A stretch of 64,000 nt of DNA from Aerococcaceae bacterium DSM 111021. GTDB taxonomy: Bacteria; Bacillota; Bacilli; Lactobacillales; Aerococcaceae. How positions within the stretch are numbered: position 1 is the first letter of the stretch; each line of letters starts with the position of its first letter. Positions 48,910 through 59,119 of the stretch are shown piece after piece. The position numbers and the translations under genes were made by a program. The stretch lies in the NCBI GenBank assembly GCA_020112395.1, contig JACCEK010000001.1, forward strand, positions 1,240,001 to 1,304,000. The letters run 5' to 3'. The notes under the pieces were generated by a model. The model searched no databases. It was not told where the DNA came from and was given only the letters and a program-made list of their open reading frames with translations.

Positions 48910-49236
48910 TTAAAACGGTAAGTTTAATCCTTGTGTATATTTCCCTAAACGCTCTTCAGTCGCTTTATCAACCTGCGCTAAAGCATCGTTCACAGTTACA
49001 ATTACTAAGTCTTGTAACATTTCAATATCTTCTGGATCTACTAAAGCTTCTTTAATATCTAATTCAACAATTTGCTTTGTTCCTGTTACTTTTACATTTA
49101 CTAAATTGTTATTGTCTGATGCCTCAAAGATTGTTGTTTCAATTGATTTTTGCTCTTTTTCCATATCTTTTTGCATTTTCTGCATCTTTTGCATCATACC
49201 TTGCATATTTCCCATATTACCCATTCCACGTGCCAT
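48910..49236 (-). CDS. nucleoid-associated protein, YbaB/EbfC family
   Basis: The protein (108 aa) has an N-terminal Met/Gln-rich helix (MGNMQGMMQKMQKMQKDMEKE) then VKVTGTKQIVELDIKEALVDPEDIEMLQDLVIVTVNDAL. It forms DNA-binding dimers. AAGGAGAGATTTATTT precedes the ATG. First of ybaB-recR. Confidence 0.95.
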   Translation of the reverse strand: MARGMGNMGNMQGMMQKMQKMQKDMEKEQKSIETTIFEASDNNNLVNVKVTGTKQIVELDIKEALVDPEDIEMLQDLVIVTVNDALAQVDKATEERLGKYTQGLNLPF

Positions 49237-49349
49237 AAATAAATCTCTCCTTTTTCTTATACTCTTAGTTTACCATATTTAGGCTCTTTTTGCGTTGCCT
49301 TCGCTTGACGATTTCATTGTTATTTTCTAAAAAAACCAGCTAGTCTAAA

Positions 49350-49516
49350 ACCCGCTGGATTAAGCTGTAACTTCATTTCAACTTGCTACTTTGAAAGCGA
49401 GTAATAGTACAATTTTGTGCTTGCAGGTTATCGTGAGTTTTCCGACAACCCGCAAACTTATTTACGGGTCTTCGTCAGTTTTACGACGATTCATTCAGCC
49501 AATCTCTCCTATAAAT
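49350..49516. other. intergenic gap with hairpins related to the 42-bp repeat
   Basis: About 280 bp separate ybaB from the ECF gene. Between 49424 and 49485 the sequence CTTGCAGGTTATCGTGAG with a downstream CCCGCAA, and CGGGTCTTCGTCAG followed by ACGACG, recall the TTGCGG/CGTGAGTGAG/CCGCAA hairpins at 6.3-6.9 kb. No gene is seen. Confidence 0.45.
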
Positions 49517-50071
49517 TTACCTAAACCGATCAAACACCGGTTTAATTGGCCAATACAATAACGGTACTAATACTGCTGTTATTAAGCCAGTAAACATTGA
49601 CGCTGGCATAGCTGTGATTGCACTCGCTACCGCTGCGCCCATGACCGATCCGAGAATAAGCTGTTGTAAGATATATTTACAAAATATCACAACAATTTTC
49701 GTAATCGCGCCTATGATACCAATGGTTATAATATTTCTCATGCGGTTATCGTAGTCAAACACATAACGGTATAGACCTTCGACAACTAACAAGACAATGA
49801 AATTCTCAAGTAGCGTCAACCAAACAACGGGTAAATAACCCGATGTAATATCAAAGATAGCAAGTCCTAGTAAAGCGGATATCGCTCCTTTTTTAAAACC
49901 CATAAATAATACCGCTAAAATAACAAGTGCATTCCCTGGGTGAACAAACGTGTTGCTAATTGCCGAGGGCATTGGTATTCGAATCATATAAATTGCCAAT
50001 ACAATTAAGGCTGAATACGTCGCCATCTGTGTTAAATCTCTCGTATCTATTTTTTCCTTCACACAAATCAC
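49517..50071 (-). CDS. ECF transporter S component (PF07155-like)
   Basis: The protein (about 184 aa) has five to six membrane segments: ALIVLAIYMIRIPMPSA, VHPGNALVILAVLFMGFKKGAISALLGLAIFD and more, the pattern of the COG4720/DUF1393 substrate-binding S components. The vitamin or precursor is unknown. The start is GTG at 50071 or 50062. It lies immediately after dnaX. Confidence 0.82.
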   Translation of the reverse strand: MICVKEKIDTRDLTQMATYSALIVLAIYMIRIPMPSAISNTFVHPGNALVILAVLFMGFKKGAISALLGLAIFDITSGYLPVVWLTLLENFIVLLVVEGLYRYVFDYDNRMRNIITIGIIGAITKIVVIFCKYILQQLILGSVMGAAVASAITAMPASMFTGLITAVLVPLLYWPIKPVFDRFR

Positions 50072-50085
50072 CCATTCTCATATTC

Positions 50086-52221
50086 TTACCGATCGTAGTA
50101 AATATTCACATTCTCTTCGCCAAATATTTCAATGGCTTTGGTTACAATCTCGGGAGGACCTTCTTCCTCTTCATCATCCTCATTATCTAATTCCATTGTT
50201 CGACGATCAGGTGAGCCTCCTTGTGAAAAGATGTCATCAATACTTCTCGCCGAGTTCGGCAAAGACGCTTCAAGTGAATCCATCAATCCGTTATTACCCG
50301 ATTCAGTCTCTGACGGTGCATCTTGTCGCTCTTCCTTAGCCAGTTGACTTTGAGTAGCCACGGACGCCTCTACAGTTTGTGTGTTTTGATCTTCTTTATC
50401 CGCAGTAATTGTGGCCTCTTCATCTGGCTTAGCTTCTTGAACCGTTTCCGTTACAGTCTCAACGACTTCTTGCTCTTCTTCCACATCATCTTCTATTGGA
50501 ATCGGTGCACCATTATTTTTCTTACGTAACATAGCATAGTTCTTACGCACATCAGCCCACTCACTGGCTAAGATAATGACAATCTTCATTGAAATACCTG
50601 CTTTTTGTTCTACAGTCTCTTCAATTAAGCGAATCAATTCACGGTCTTGTTGCACATCTCCAGCATAAGCTGGATTCGGGAAGCTAATCAAGACGCTGCC
50701 TTCACCTGCCGCAAGTGGCTCGGTATCAAAAAACTTTGCACGTTGTTGCGGTGACAATTCTTGTAGAACGTTTGACCAATGCTCCTTCATTAAGCCTATA
50801 TGTTGGTGGGTCGCAGTATTTAGTACACGGTAGACTTTATTTAATTGCAACGCATACTGAGCTTGTTGACGAACGGGACGCTTACGGGGAATTTTCGGTT
50901 CTTCTTCCACTGGCTTCGCATCATTTACCTCTGGCTCTAGTCCACCGTTTTGATTAATCGGTTGCACCTCACGGCTTTCAGTTTGCTTGCTTTGGAAAGT
51001 TTTAATCAGCTTGTCTTGACTCTGCACTTGTTGTGACAAAGCAGCCAAATTCTCTTCCAACTGACGCACTGTATCCATCAATGTAACTACCTCGCTTGGA
51101 GCACCATTCGACGCACTTGCTTGGTTGGGTCCTGACACTAGTTGACCTTTATCAGTCTGAGCCAATTGAATGGTCATCACTTCAATATACAAGTTAGGCG
51201 ACGTTGTAAAACGCATCTTACCTTGTGTGTCATTCAATGTATCAATTAATAAATAATAGAAATTCGCCGGCACTTCCTCACGCAACGGTTGAATTTCACT
51301 TTCGCTTAGTAAGGTTTTATTTTGGTTGATATGTAGTGTTAATAACATATCACGGCTGAATAAGATGAGCTCATCAATAAAACGCGCCGCTTGCTTGCCT
51401 TTTTGAAGTTGATCTTTGACAATTCCTAACGCATCTTCAATATCTTGACGGTAGACCGTTCGAATATAATTCAAGAAAGCCAATTGATTAAGACTTCCCG
51501 ACACTTCTAAAGCCGTGTCTACGGTCACTTCTTCCGTATTAAAAGATATCGCTTGATCTAAAAGACTAACCGTATCTCGCATCCCACCATTGGCAGAACG
51601 CGCAATAATCGCCAAGGCTTCCTCTTCATAATCAATATTATCATGTTCAAGAATCTCAATCATTCTGCCCATAAGCTCTTGGTCTGTATAGAGTTGGAAG
51701 TCAAAACGTTGTGTACGAGACAAGATTGTCGCTGGAATTTTGTGCGCTTCCGTCGTTGCTAAGATAAACACAACTTGTTCAGGCGGTTCTTCTAATGTTT
51801 TCAACAGCGCATTGAATGCAGCTGTCGTTAACATATGCACCTCATCAATAATATACACTTTAAAGCGAGCTTGACTCGCTGCGTAACGAACATTTTCACG
51901 TAGTTCACGAATCTCATCAACACCGTTATTCGATGCCGCATCAATCTCGACAACGTCTCCTAACTGGCCTTCAGTAATTAACTGACACATCTCACATTTA
52001 TTACACGGATTACCGTCCGTTTGGTTTGGACAGTTAATTGCCTTCGCCAGAATCTTTGCAGCACTTGTCTTACCTGTTCCACGCGGACCTGTAAATAAAT
52101 AAGCGTGACTAATATGATTCGACTTGATTGCATTTTTTAGTGTTTCTTTAATAATGGGTTGTCCAACCATCTCGTCAAATGTTTGCGGGCGCCAAACCCG
52201 GTAGAGCGCTTGATAACTCAT
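50086..52221 (-). CDS. dnaX: DNA polymerase III subunit gamma/tau
   Basis: The 711-residue protein has Walker A GPRGTGKTSAAKIL, zinc motif CNKCEMC, IDEVHMLTTAAFNALLKTLEEPP and SRTQRFDFQ, followed by domain III and a long acidic tail. It is the tau subunit coupling clamp loader and polymerase. Starts after GGAAGGGGATAATAA. A TATAAT lies about 45 bp upstream. Confidence 0.97.
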   Translation of the reverse strand: MSYQALYRVWRPQTFDEMVGQPIIKETLKNAIKSNHISHAYLFTGPRGTGKTSAAKILAKAINCPNQTDGNPCNKCEMCQLITEGQLGDVVEIDAASNNGVDEIRELRENVRYAASQARFKVYIIDEVHMLTTAAFNALLKTLEEPPEQVVFILATTEAHKIPATILSRTQRFDFQLYTDQELMGRMIEILEHDNIDYEEEALAIIARSANGGMRDTVSLLDQAISFNTEEVTVDTALEVSGSLNQLAFLNYIRTVYRQDIEDALGIVKDQLQKGKQAARFIDELILFSRDMLLTLHINQNKTLLSESEIQPLREEVPANFYYLLIDTLNDTQGKMRFTTSPNLYIEVMTIQLAQTDKGQLVSGPNQASASNGAPSEVVTLMDTVRQLEENLAALSQQVQSQDKLIKTFQSKQTESREVQPINQNGGLEPEVNDAKPVEEEPKIPRKRPVRQQAQYALQLNKVYRVLNTATHQHIGLMKEHWSNVLQELSPQQRAKFFDTEPLAAGEGSVLISFPNPAYAGDVQQDRELIRLIEETVEQKAGISMKIVIILASEWADVRKNYAMLRKKNNGAPIPIEDDVEEEQEVVETVTETVQEAKPDEEATITADKEDQNTQTVEASVATQSQLAKEERQDAPSETESGNNGLMDSLEASLPNSARSIDDIFSQGGSPDRRTMELDNEDDEEEEGPPEIVTKAIEIFGEENVNIYYDR

Positions 52222-52264
52222 TTATTATCCCCTTCCACATGTTCATAGTCTTACTCATTATAAA

Positions 52265-52317
52265 CAAAAATACCCTTCATGACTATGAAATAAAAATGAA
52301 TTCACAGTCATAAGGGA
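52265..52317 (-). terminator. intrinsic terminator of pepO
   Basis: CCCTTATGACTGTGAA pairs with TTCATAGTCATGAAGGG and is followed by TATTTTTG in the minus direction. Confidence 0.8.
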
Positions 52318-52340
52318 AGTATTAACTCTCTATACTAATT

Positions 52341-54245
52341 CTACCATATTACCACACGCTCTTCAGGTGAAAAATACATCTTATCGCCTTCTTTGACATC
52401 AAAGGTCTCATAAAACTCGTCTAAATTACGTACTTGAATATTCGCACGCAATTCAGCCGGTGAATGCACATCAATCGATAATAATAATTGTTGATATTCA
52501 GGTCGTGCTTTCAAGCTCCAAATACGCGCCCAGTTCATAAAGAATTCAGCTAAGTTCGCATCATCTTCTTGCTTGGCCGCTTCTAAGGCAGCTGTTAACC
52601 CGCCGCCATCTGCAATGTTTTCAGATACTGTTAACTTACCATTTACCTTACCTCCAGCAATGTCAATTCCGTCCCATTGCTTAATCATCGCTTGAGCCTT
52701 TTGATCAAAGGCTTCCAGATCTGCTTCTGTCCACCAATTATTCATATTTCCTTGTGCGTCAAATTTTGCTCCATTATTATCAAACGCATGCGACACCTCA
52801 TGAGCAATCACTGCCCCAATTCCTCCGTAATTTTCACTACGAGATTGATTCACATTATAGAACGGCGCTTGTAAAATCGCAGCTGGGAAGCAAATTAAAT
52901 TATAATTCGGATGGAAGTAAGCATTCACAGTTGCAGCACTCATACCCCATTCACTGCGATCAACATCTTTATTCCAACGCGCAAAGTCACGTTCATTAAA
53001 CTGACGTGTAAACTCCGCAGTATTCGCATAAAAACTCGCATCTTCATCAACTTTTAACTGAGTGAAAATCGCTGGATATGTATCAGGGTATCCTACAAAA
53101 ATATCTAACGCATCTAATTTCTGAATCGCTAGGTCAATCGTTTCCGGTGTCAGCCACGTATTTGCTTTCAAACGATTTTGATAGACTTGGATCATCGCTT
53201 CAACCATCTCGCGCACGTCTTGACGAGCTTTCTCTCCAAAGTATTTCTTACCGTAATAATCCCCAACTACTTGACTAAACGTGTTAATCGCAAAATAGTA
53301 AGCATGCTTTTCGGCACTTTGTGTCTTAGGACTTCCCGACAAAGCCAATTGATATAGACTTCCCGCTTGACGAATCTCTTCAGATAACATTGTAGTTTGG
53401 CTGTTGGCTAAATTCACAATCATCCACGCTCTTAGTAGTTCAATATTCTCATCATTTACAACTTTTTGAAAGGCTTCAAAAAATTTAGGCTGTGTGACAA
53501 TGGCTTTATCAATCTCTTCGCCTAACAACTCTTTAAATAATGCCAAAAAATTAAATTCATTCGAATAAGCTTGAATTTCTTCCGGTGTACGTGGATTATA
53601 CGTAATTGTATAGTCCGCTAACTCCTCGGAACTCTTCATATGTGGAATGAATAACGCATCGAATTCAATGGCTTGATTTACTAACTTTGTCGCCTCCGCC
53701 GCATCAAAATCCATTAACTCAAGTACTTTTTGGCTCATATCTTTGTAAACAGTTAACAAGCGCTCGCCCGCTTCATTTCCTTCTTGGTAATACGTCGTAT
53801 CCGGTAATATTTTACCAGGCACAGATAAACCTAAGATATACGTCGTCGTATCTTTCATATCTGGTGCAATCCCTAAAGAGAAAGGTAATGGTAAATCATA
53901 TAATGCCCACTCTGATGCAATCGCTTGCAATTCTTTGATAGATTGTAATCCATTTAACTTTTCAAACAAGGGTTGTACAGGTTGCGCTCCTAAAGAGTCT
54001 CGCTCTTTGAAATTCATCGCTTGTTGGTAATACTTAATCATCTCAGCTTGTTCAGCATTGGTTAAATCAATCTTACCATCAACCATCGCATTGATATCTT
54101 CCATTAATAATTCCTCTACCCCATCACGTAGATTCATAAACCCACCCGTTGATGGTTTATCATCTGGAATAACCGCCGTTTCAAGCCATTCACCATTTAC
54201 TGCATGGTATAAATCATCTTTTATCAGTTGTTCGTTCACTGCCAT
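52341..54245 (-). CDS. pepO: M13-family endopeptidase PepO
   Basis: The protein (634 aa) is a neprilysin-like zinc peptidase with HEVSHAFDNNGAKFD (zinc and catalytic residues) and ENIADGGGLTAALEA (third zinc ligand). There is no signal peptide, so it acts in the cytoplasm on imported peptides. The ATG at 54245 follows GGAGTGTGGTTT; an upstream GTG overlaps it. Confidence 0.96.
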   Translation of the reverse strand: MAVNEQLIKDDLYHAVNGEWLETAVIPDDKPSTGGFMNLRDGVEELLMEDINAMVDGKIDLTNAEQAEMIKYYQQAMNFKERDSLGAQPVQPLFEKLNGLQSIKELQAIASEWALYDLPLPFSLGIAPDMKDTTTYILGLSVPGKILPDTTYYQEGNEAGERLLTVYKDMSQKVLELMDFDAAEATKLVNQAIEFDALFIPHMKSSEELADYTITYNPRTPEEIQAYSNEFNFLALFKELLGEEIDKAIVTQPKFFEAFQKVVNDENIELLRAWMIVNLANSQTTMLSEEIRQAGSLYQLALSGSPKTQSAEKHAYYFAINTFSQVVGDYYGKKYFGEKARQDVREMVEAMIQVYQNRLKANTWLTPETIDLAIQKLDALDIFVGYPDTYPAIFTQLKVDEDASFYANTAEFTRQFNERDFARWNKDVDRSEWGMSAATVNAYFHPNYNLICFPAAILQAPFYNVNQSRSENYGGIGAVIAHEVSHAFDNNGAKFDAQGNMNNWWTEADLEAFDQKAQAMIKQWDGIDIAGGKVNGKLTVSENIADGGGLTAALEAAKQEDDANLAEFFMNWARIWSLKARPEYQQLLLSIDVHSPAELRANIQVRNLDEFYETFDVKEGDKMYFSPEERVVIW

Positions 54246-54340
54246 AAACCACACTCCTATTAGTATATTAAATTCATTATAACACGGTTATATTAAGCAC
54301 GAATGAAGTGATGCTCACGTCAGGTCGGTTTATGTCCTAT

Positions 54341-54390
54341 AAAAAAAATGAGCCTAGACAGCCGACAAATTGTCAGCAGCTAAGCTCAGT
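54341..54390 (-). terminator. intrinsic terminator of the HIT gene
   Basis: TGAGCTTAG and CTAGGCTCA pair, with an inner GCTGACAA/TTGTCGGC stem, and a run of eight T residues follows. Confidence 0.85.
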
Positions 54391-54398
54391 AAATCTAA

Positions 54399-54827
54399 TT
54401 AAATTCCTAATTCTTTACGAATATCAGAAGCCATCTTCTCATGTGCTGCTTCATCGAGGTATGTTTCTTTAGGATTCATCGCAAAGGGCGTTCCCCACTC
54501 AAATTCGCCTTCATATTTAGGCACAAGATGGAAGTGTAGGTGCGAACCGCCATCGCCGTATGCACCGTAGTTAATTTTGTCAGGTTGGAAAAGTTTATGC
54601 ATTGCTTTAGCAACTTTATTTACATCAGCAAAGTATTTATTTCGCTCTTCATCTGTAATATCAACCATTTCGCTCACATGCTCCTTATACGCAACAATGA
54701 TACGTCCTGGATGACTTTGTTCACGGAAAATGATTACTAGTGACGTTTCAAGTTCACCTACCAGATAGCCAAACTCATCTAATAATTCACCTTTTTGACA
54801 ATAACCACAATTTGGATCTAAAACCAT
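54399..54827 (-). CDS. HIT-family hydrolase
   Basis: The 142-residue protein has the histidine triad HLHFHLVP and a CGYC pair near the start. HIT proteins hydrolyse nucleotide phosphoramidates or dinucleotides. The ATG at 54827 lies after GGAGGTATGTAAT; an upstream start overlaps this site. Confidence 0.92.
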   Translation of the reverse strand: MVLDPNCGYCQKGELLDEFGYLVGELETSLVIIFREQSHPGRIIVAYKEHVSEMVDITDEERNKYFADVNKVAKAMHKLFQPDKINYGAYGDGGSHLHFHLVPKYEGEFEWGTPFAMNPKETYLDEAAHEKMASDIRKELGI

Positions 54828-54919
54828 ATTACATACCTCCATTTTCTTATTTTACTTTATTATATAGGAGTTTTAACAAGCATCCTATACTCGAGTAAAA
54901 TATTTTTGCCCGCAGCGCG

Positions 54920-57337
54920 TTATGCTAAACGAGAAGCGTTCTTACCAGCAATGCGACCGAACGTAAAGATATCTGATAAAGCATTCCCACCTAGACGGTT
55001 CCCTGCATGAATCCCTCCAGCAACTTCTCCAGCTGCATATAGACCCGGAATAATATCGCCGTCTTTAGTCAATACATGTGTATCTGAGTCGATTTTTAAT
55101 CCACCCATTGTATGATGGACCGCTGGTTTTCTTGGTGTTGCATAAAAGGGTGCTTTCTCAACTTTATATTCAAAGGCCCCTTTATGAAACTCTGGATCTT
55201 CCCCGGCTTCAACATACGAATTGTATTTATTAATGGTTTCAACTAATACCGCCGGATCCATACCAATCATCTCAGCTAATTCTTCTAGCGTATCTGCGCG
55301 GAATAGAATACCTTGCGCGACTTCTTTCTCAATCTTCTCATCATTGGTATTCATGGCAGTGTTTTTAATATTTTCATCTGCGATTAAGTAGAATAAACCA
55401 CCATGATCGATCGCTGCTTTAGATAATTCATCTCGACTACCATATTCGTTAACGAACCGTTTACCTTCTTGGTTAACCATTATAAAGTTTGCGGGTGGCA
55501 CTTGTAGTCCTGAGAATAGCGCTCCAGTATTTGGATCGGTTGTTGGTAACATTTGAATATAACCCATATCAACTAAATCTGCGCCAACACTCTCACCTAA
55601 ACGAATACCGTCACCCGTAATAGCAGGTGAATTCGATGTTTTAATATCATCCGCAATCTCAGCCCAATATGTATTATATTTTTGAAGCATCTTCGTGTTT
55701 GAACCAAATCCACCTGAAGCAAGAACGACTGAGTCTGCATGAACGATAACTTTGCGCTTGTTGGGTCCATAAGCAATTAAGCCGACAACTTTACCGTCTT
55801 CAACGATTAATTCTTCCACTGACGTATCTGTTATAATCTCTCCACCGTGAGCAAGTACGTATTTCTGAAGGGCATCAACATAAGCAAATCCTTCATTCTC
55901 TTTCGGTTTGTGACCTCTTCTCCAGTTCGCTCCCACTGGCATTTGGACATTCTCTTTATCGAATTCAACCCCGATATCTTCTAACCAGTGAACTGAGTCT
56001 AAGACATTATCCGTTAACGTCTTCACTAAATCATAGTTTCCGTAAGCTTCATTGCCTTCTAGGTCATGTCGTTTACCACCTAGATATGTTTGAATTCGAT
56101 GCCATAAAGTTGAATCAAATAAAAATTCTTCTTTCCCATCAACTTGGTTGAAATAGTCTTGAATTTGTTCTTTAAGCATATTAAAGTCTTCACGGTATTC
56201 CGCGTGGATTTCTGCTTCATCCAGCTCAAGAATGCCTTTTAACGTTGTATCTTCACCGGCTAAAGCTGTCATCCCATTTTGCCAGACAGGGTTGGCCGCA
56301 TTCATTGGTCCACCCGTTCTAACTGTGTTACCACCAATCGATGGGAATTTTTCAAGCAATGTTACTTTTTTGCTTTCTTGAAGTGTACTTGCGGCTGCAC
56401 TTAATCCCGCTCCCCCACCACCAATCACAACCACGTCAGTTGTGATTTCAAGTGGTTCTTCTTGAGGTTGTTGCGTTACTCGACGACGTTTTCTCATAAC
56501 TTCTGCATCTGCTCCAGCTAATTCAACCGCAGTAGCTACTCCATCAATAACCCCTTTACTTGTCACTGTTGCGCCAGAAATAACGTCAACGTTTAACGTT
56601 TGACCGTCTAGAATTTCTTCTGGAATACGTGTGAATACAACATCCGCAATTCCTGCTGACTCGCCTTCAGTATCAATTTCAATCGCTTCAATACGGTTCT
56701 TTGATAAGCGAACCACCATTGGTAAATCACCATTATGCCCAGGTGTTGTCACTGAATATTCACCTGGAACAAACTCAATTTCTTCCGGGATATTTAATAA
56801 ATTTGCCACATCTGTAAAACGAACGAATTTTTTGAAGCAACTTTCAAGAAACTCAATTGTTTTTTGATCTTTTAATTGCTCGTTTTCATCAAAGGCTTCA
56901 TGCACACGTCCTAATAGAAATTCACTTCCTGGCATCACTATCGCATTTACACCCGGTGCGTCTAAGACTTGGCGTAAATGTAGTTGCGAACGTGACGACC
57001 CTTGAACATCATAAGATGCCCCTACAATCATCACAGGTTTACCATCGAACGGATGCACTTTGAAAGATAACCATTCTAAGGTGCTCTTTAACGCAGATGG
57101 TATCGAGTGATTATGTTCTGGTGTCCCAATAATGACCCCATCAGCTTCCATAATTTTTTGGTTTAACTCTTGAATCACTTCACTGTCCGTTTGATCATTA
57201 GATTGGTTAAACATAGGCACTTTGTCTATTTCTAACACTTCAATATCAACATCTGTAAAATGCTCTTTCATAAAATGCAGCAACATTCGGTTATAAGAAA
57301 ATTCAGCGTTCGTACCAACAATCCCAACAAATTTCAT
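54920..57337 (-). CDS. three-domain flavoprotein: NADPH:FMN reductase, FMN-binding domain, fumarate-reductase-like FAD domain
   Basis: The 805-residue protein has an NADPH-dependent FMN reductase domain (about 1-180, [32 protein letters not shown]), an FMN-binding domain (about 200-280) with the ApbE flavinylation motif [10 protein letters not shown] (251-260), and a fumarate reductase/flavocytochrome c domain from about 300 ([35 protein letters not shown]). There is no signal peptide or haem motif, so it is a cytoplasmic reductase moving electrons from NAD(P)H through flavins to fumarate or a related acid such as urocanate. The smaller FMN reductase gene lies just upstream in the same operon. 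Confidence 0.92.
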   Translation of the reverse strand: MKFVGIVGTNAEFSYNRMLLHFMKEHFTDVDIEVLEIDKVPMFNQSNDQTDSEVIQELNQKIMEADGVIIGTPEHNHSIPSALKSTLEWLSFKVHPFDGKPVMIVGASYDVQGSSRSQLHLRQVLDAPGVNAIVMPGSEFLLGRVHEAFDENEQLKDQKTIEFLESCFKKFVRFTDVANLLNIPEEIEFVPGEYSVTTPGHNGDLPMVVRLSKNRIEAIEIDTEGESAGIADVVFTRIPEEILDGQTLNVDVISGATVTSKGVIDGVATAVELAGADAEVMRKRRRVTQQPQEEPLEITTDVVVIGGGGAGLSAAASTLQESKKVTLLEKFPSIGGNTVRTGGPMNAANPVWQNGMTALAGEDTTLKGILELDEAEIHAEYREDFNMLKEQIQDYFNQVDGKEEFLFDSTLWHRIQTYLGGKRHDLEGNEAYGNYDLVKTLTDNVLDSVHWLEDIGVEFDKENVQMPVGANWRRGHKPKENEGFAYVDALQKYVLAHGGEIITDTSVEELIVEDGKVVGLIAYGPNKRKVIVHADSVVLASGGFGSNTKMLQKYNTYWAEIADDIKTSNSPAITGDGIRLGESVGADLVDMGYIQMLPTTDPNTGALFSGLQVPPANFIMVNQEGKRFVNEYGSRDELSKAAIDHGGLFYLIADENIKNTAMNTNDEKIEKEVAQGILFRADTLEELAEMIGMDPAVLVETINKYNSYVEAGEDPEFHKGAFEYKVEKAPFYATPRKPAVHHTMGGLKIDSDTHVLTKDGDIIPGLYAAGEVAGGIHAGNRLGGNALSDIFTFGRIAGKNASRLA

Positions 57338-57361
57338 AATTAATTACCTCCTATAACGTAA

Positions 57362-57961
57362 TTATTTCCAAGTAAATGACATTTGACTCTTTCTAATTTT
57401 AGATGAAGATTCTAATAACCTATTTGTTATTTCAACAAACTCAACGAACTCTTCAAAAACCTCTTCCAGTTCTTCAACTTTTGTTTGATTTTTTAAATTG
57501 CCTTCCTCATCAAATGCTTGGCCAGAATGCCCTAATAAGAATTCAGAACTCGGCATAATACGCGCTTTAAGTTCAGGCGCATCTAGAATCTGACGTAAAT
57601 GTGCTTGCGCTCGTGATGACCCGAGTGAGCCTAGGGAAGCTCCTGTAATTAAGACTGGTTTGTTTAATAAAGGCTGGGTTGTATATGAAAGCCATTCTAA
57701 TAAGCTTTTCAATGCAGCTGTAATCGTGTGATCATATTCTGGTGTACTAATAATAACGCCGTCTGCGGCAAGTATCTTATCTGATAATTCTTGAATGCCT
57801 TTCGGAGCAATTCTTTCTTTAGGTTCATTAAAAGCAGGTAAATCTTTAATTTCACAGAGTTCAATATCTGCTTGTGAACTAAAATGCTTTTGAATATATT
57901 GTAATAATTGGCGGTTTGTCGACTGATCTGAGTTTGTACCTACAATTCCTATCAATTTCAT
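57362..57961 (-). CDS. NADPH-dependent FMN reductase
   Basis: The 199-residue flavodoxin-fold protein (GIVGTNSDQSTNRQLLQYIQ; STPEYDHTITAALKS; GSSRAQAHLRQILDAPE) is closely related to the N-terminal domain of the next gene and lies 24 bp before it. It probably supplies reduced flavin to that fusion protein. Divergent from the LysR gene at 58141. Confidence 0.92.
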   Translation of the reverse strand: MKLIGIVGTNSDQSTNRQLLQYIQKHFSSQADIELCEIKDLPAFNEPKERIAPKGIQELSDKILAADGVIISTPEYDHTITAALKSLLEWLSYTTQPLLNKPVLITGASLGSLGSSRAQAHLRQILDAPELKARIMPSSEFLLGHSGQAFDEEGNLKNQTKVEELEEVFEEFVEFVEITNRLLESSSKIRKSQMSFTWK

Positions 57962-58140
57962 CTTTAAAATTCCTTTCTATTCAATGCGCATGTGACAAAT
58001 TGAGCATGGTGTCGTAAAAAAATTTATCCCATGAACTTCAATACTTTATACCTATATAATAAATATTAATGAGCCCATTGTGAAGTATTTATTTAGTTAT
58101 GATATCATAAGTAAAAAGCTATAAGAAAGAAGTGTGACAT

Positions 58141-59076
58141 ATGTCTCTGAATAATTATCAAGATATCTTGCAATACATTGATGTGCTACTCAAACATAAT
58201 TCATTCACTAAAGCAGCCAAAGATCTGTACATTTCTCAACCTTATCTCACTCAAATTATTAAGAAAATCGAAGATGACTTAGGCACCGAAATCATTAATA
58301 GAAAAAGCCCTCAGCTACAATTAACTGAAGCAGGAAAAGTGTATTATCAATATTTGGAAAATTCAGAAGCCGAATTAAATCAATTGAAAAACACGTTAAT
58401 TCAATACAATGAAGATTCTCCCATTTCTCTCAGTATTGGTGTCTTGTCTAGTCTCGCAACCTTTATCTTACCGATTACTTTACCAAAATTTGTTCAAGCA
58501 CATCCCGAAGTCACGTTAACGATTCTAGAAGATTTACCAAGTAACAGTGAAGCGAAAGCAATGAATCAAGAGATTGATTTCTATATTGGTCAAAATCCAG
58601 AGACAGTCTCCCCTTCGTTGATAACACATCTTTGTGGAACCCATCGGTATTATGCTGTGATTCCACCTAGTTCGGATTTATATGTCAGTGGCTCCGTTCA
58701 ATTAAGCCCTAATACAATTGCGATTGATAAATTATTAAGCCAAGACTTAGTTCTAACTTCGAGTGGATCTGCCATTCGCCGTCAAATTAACCGACTTTTA
58801 AAACGCTACAATATCACGCCTAATATTGTTCTAGAAAGCACAAATATTTACACTGTTTCGAAATTTGCAGAACATGGTACAGGTGTTGCTTTTATCCCTG
58901 AAAGTGCCGTGCCTACTTTACAGGAAGATTTAGAATATAATTTATATCCTATCTCCCTCGACTTAATGTCCGTTGATTTCTTTATCGCTTACTCTTCACA
59001 ACTTTATTTAACTGATCTGCATCATGATTTCTTGAATCGATTCATTACGAATGTGCAGACGCATTTGATAGTATAA
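58141..59076 (+). CDS. LysR-family regulator of the flavin reductase operon
   Basis: The protein (311 aa) has a winged helix-turn-helix (NSFTKAAKDLYISQPYLTQIIKKIE) and a LysR substrate domain. Divergent from the flavoprotein operon with a 179-bp gap, so it most likely controls it. AAGAAGTGTGACAT precedes the ATG. Confidence 0.9.
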   Translation: MSLNNYQDILQYIDVLLKHNSFTKAAKDLYISQPYLTQIIKKIEDDLGTEIINRKSPQLQLTEAGKVYYQYLENSEAELNQLKNTLIQYNEDSPISLSIGVLSSLATFILPITLPKFVQAHPEVTLTILEDLPSNSEAKAMNQEIDFYIGQNPETVSPSLITHLCGTHRYYAVIPPSSDLYVSGSVQLSPNTIAIDKLLSQDLVLTSSGSAIRRQINRLLKRYNITPNIVLESTNIYTVSKFAEHGTGVAFIPESAVPTLQEDLEYNLYPISLDLMSVDFFIAYSSQLYLTDLHHDFLNRFITNVQTHLIV

Positions 59077-59119
59077 AAAAATATCGTTAGATTCTTCGAG
59101 GAATCTAACGATATTTTTA
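59076..59119. terminator. bidirectional terminator
   Basis: AAATATCGTTAGATTC and GAATCTAACGATATTT flank TTCGAG with A and T runs, serving the LysR gene and the convergent permease. Confidence 0.95.
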
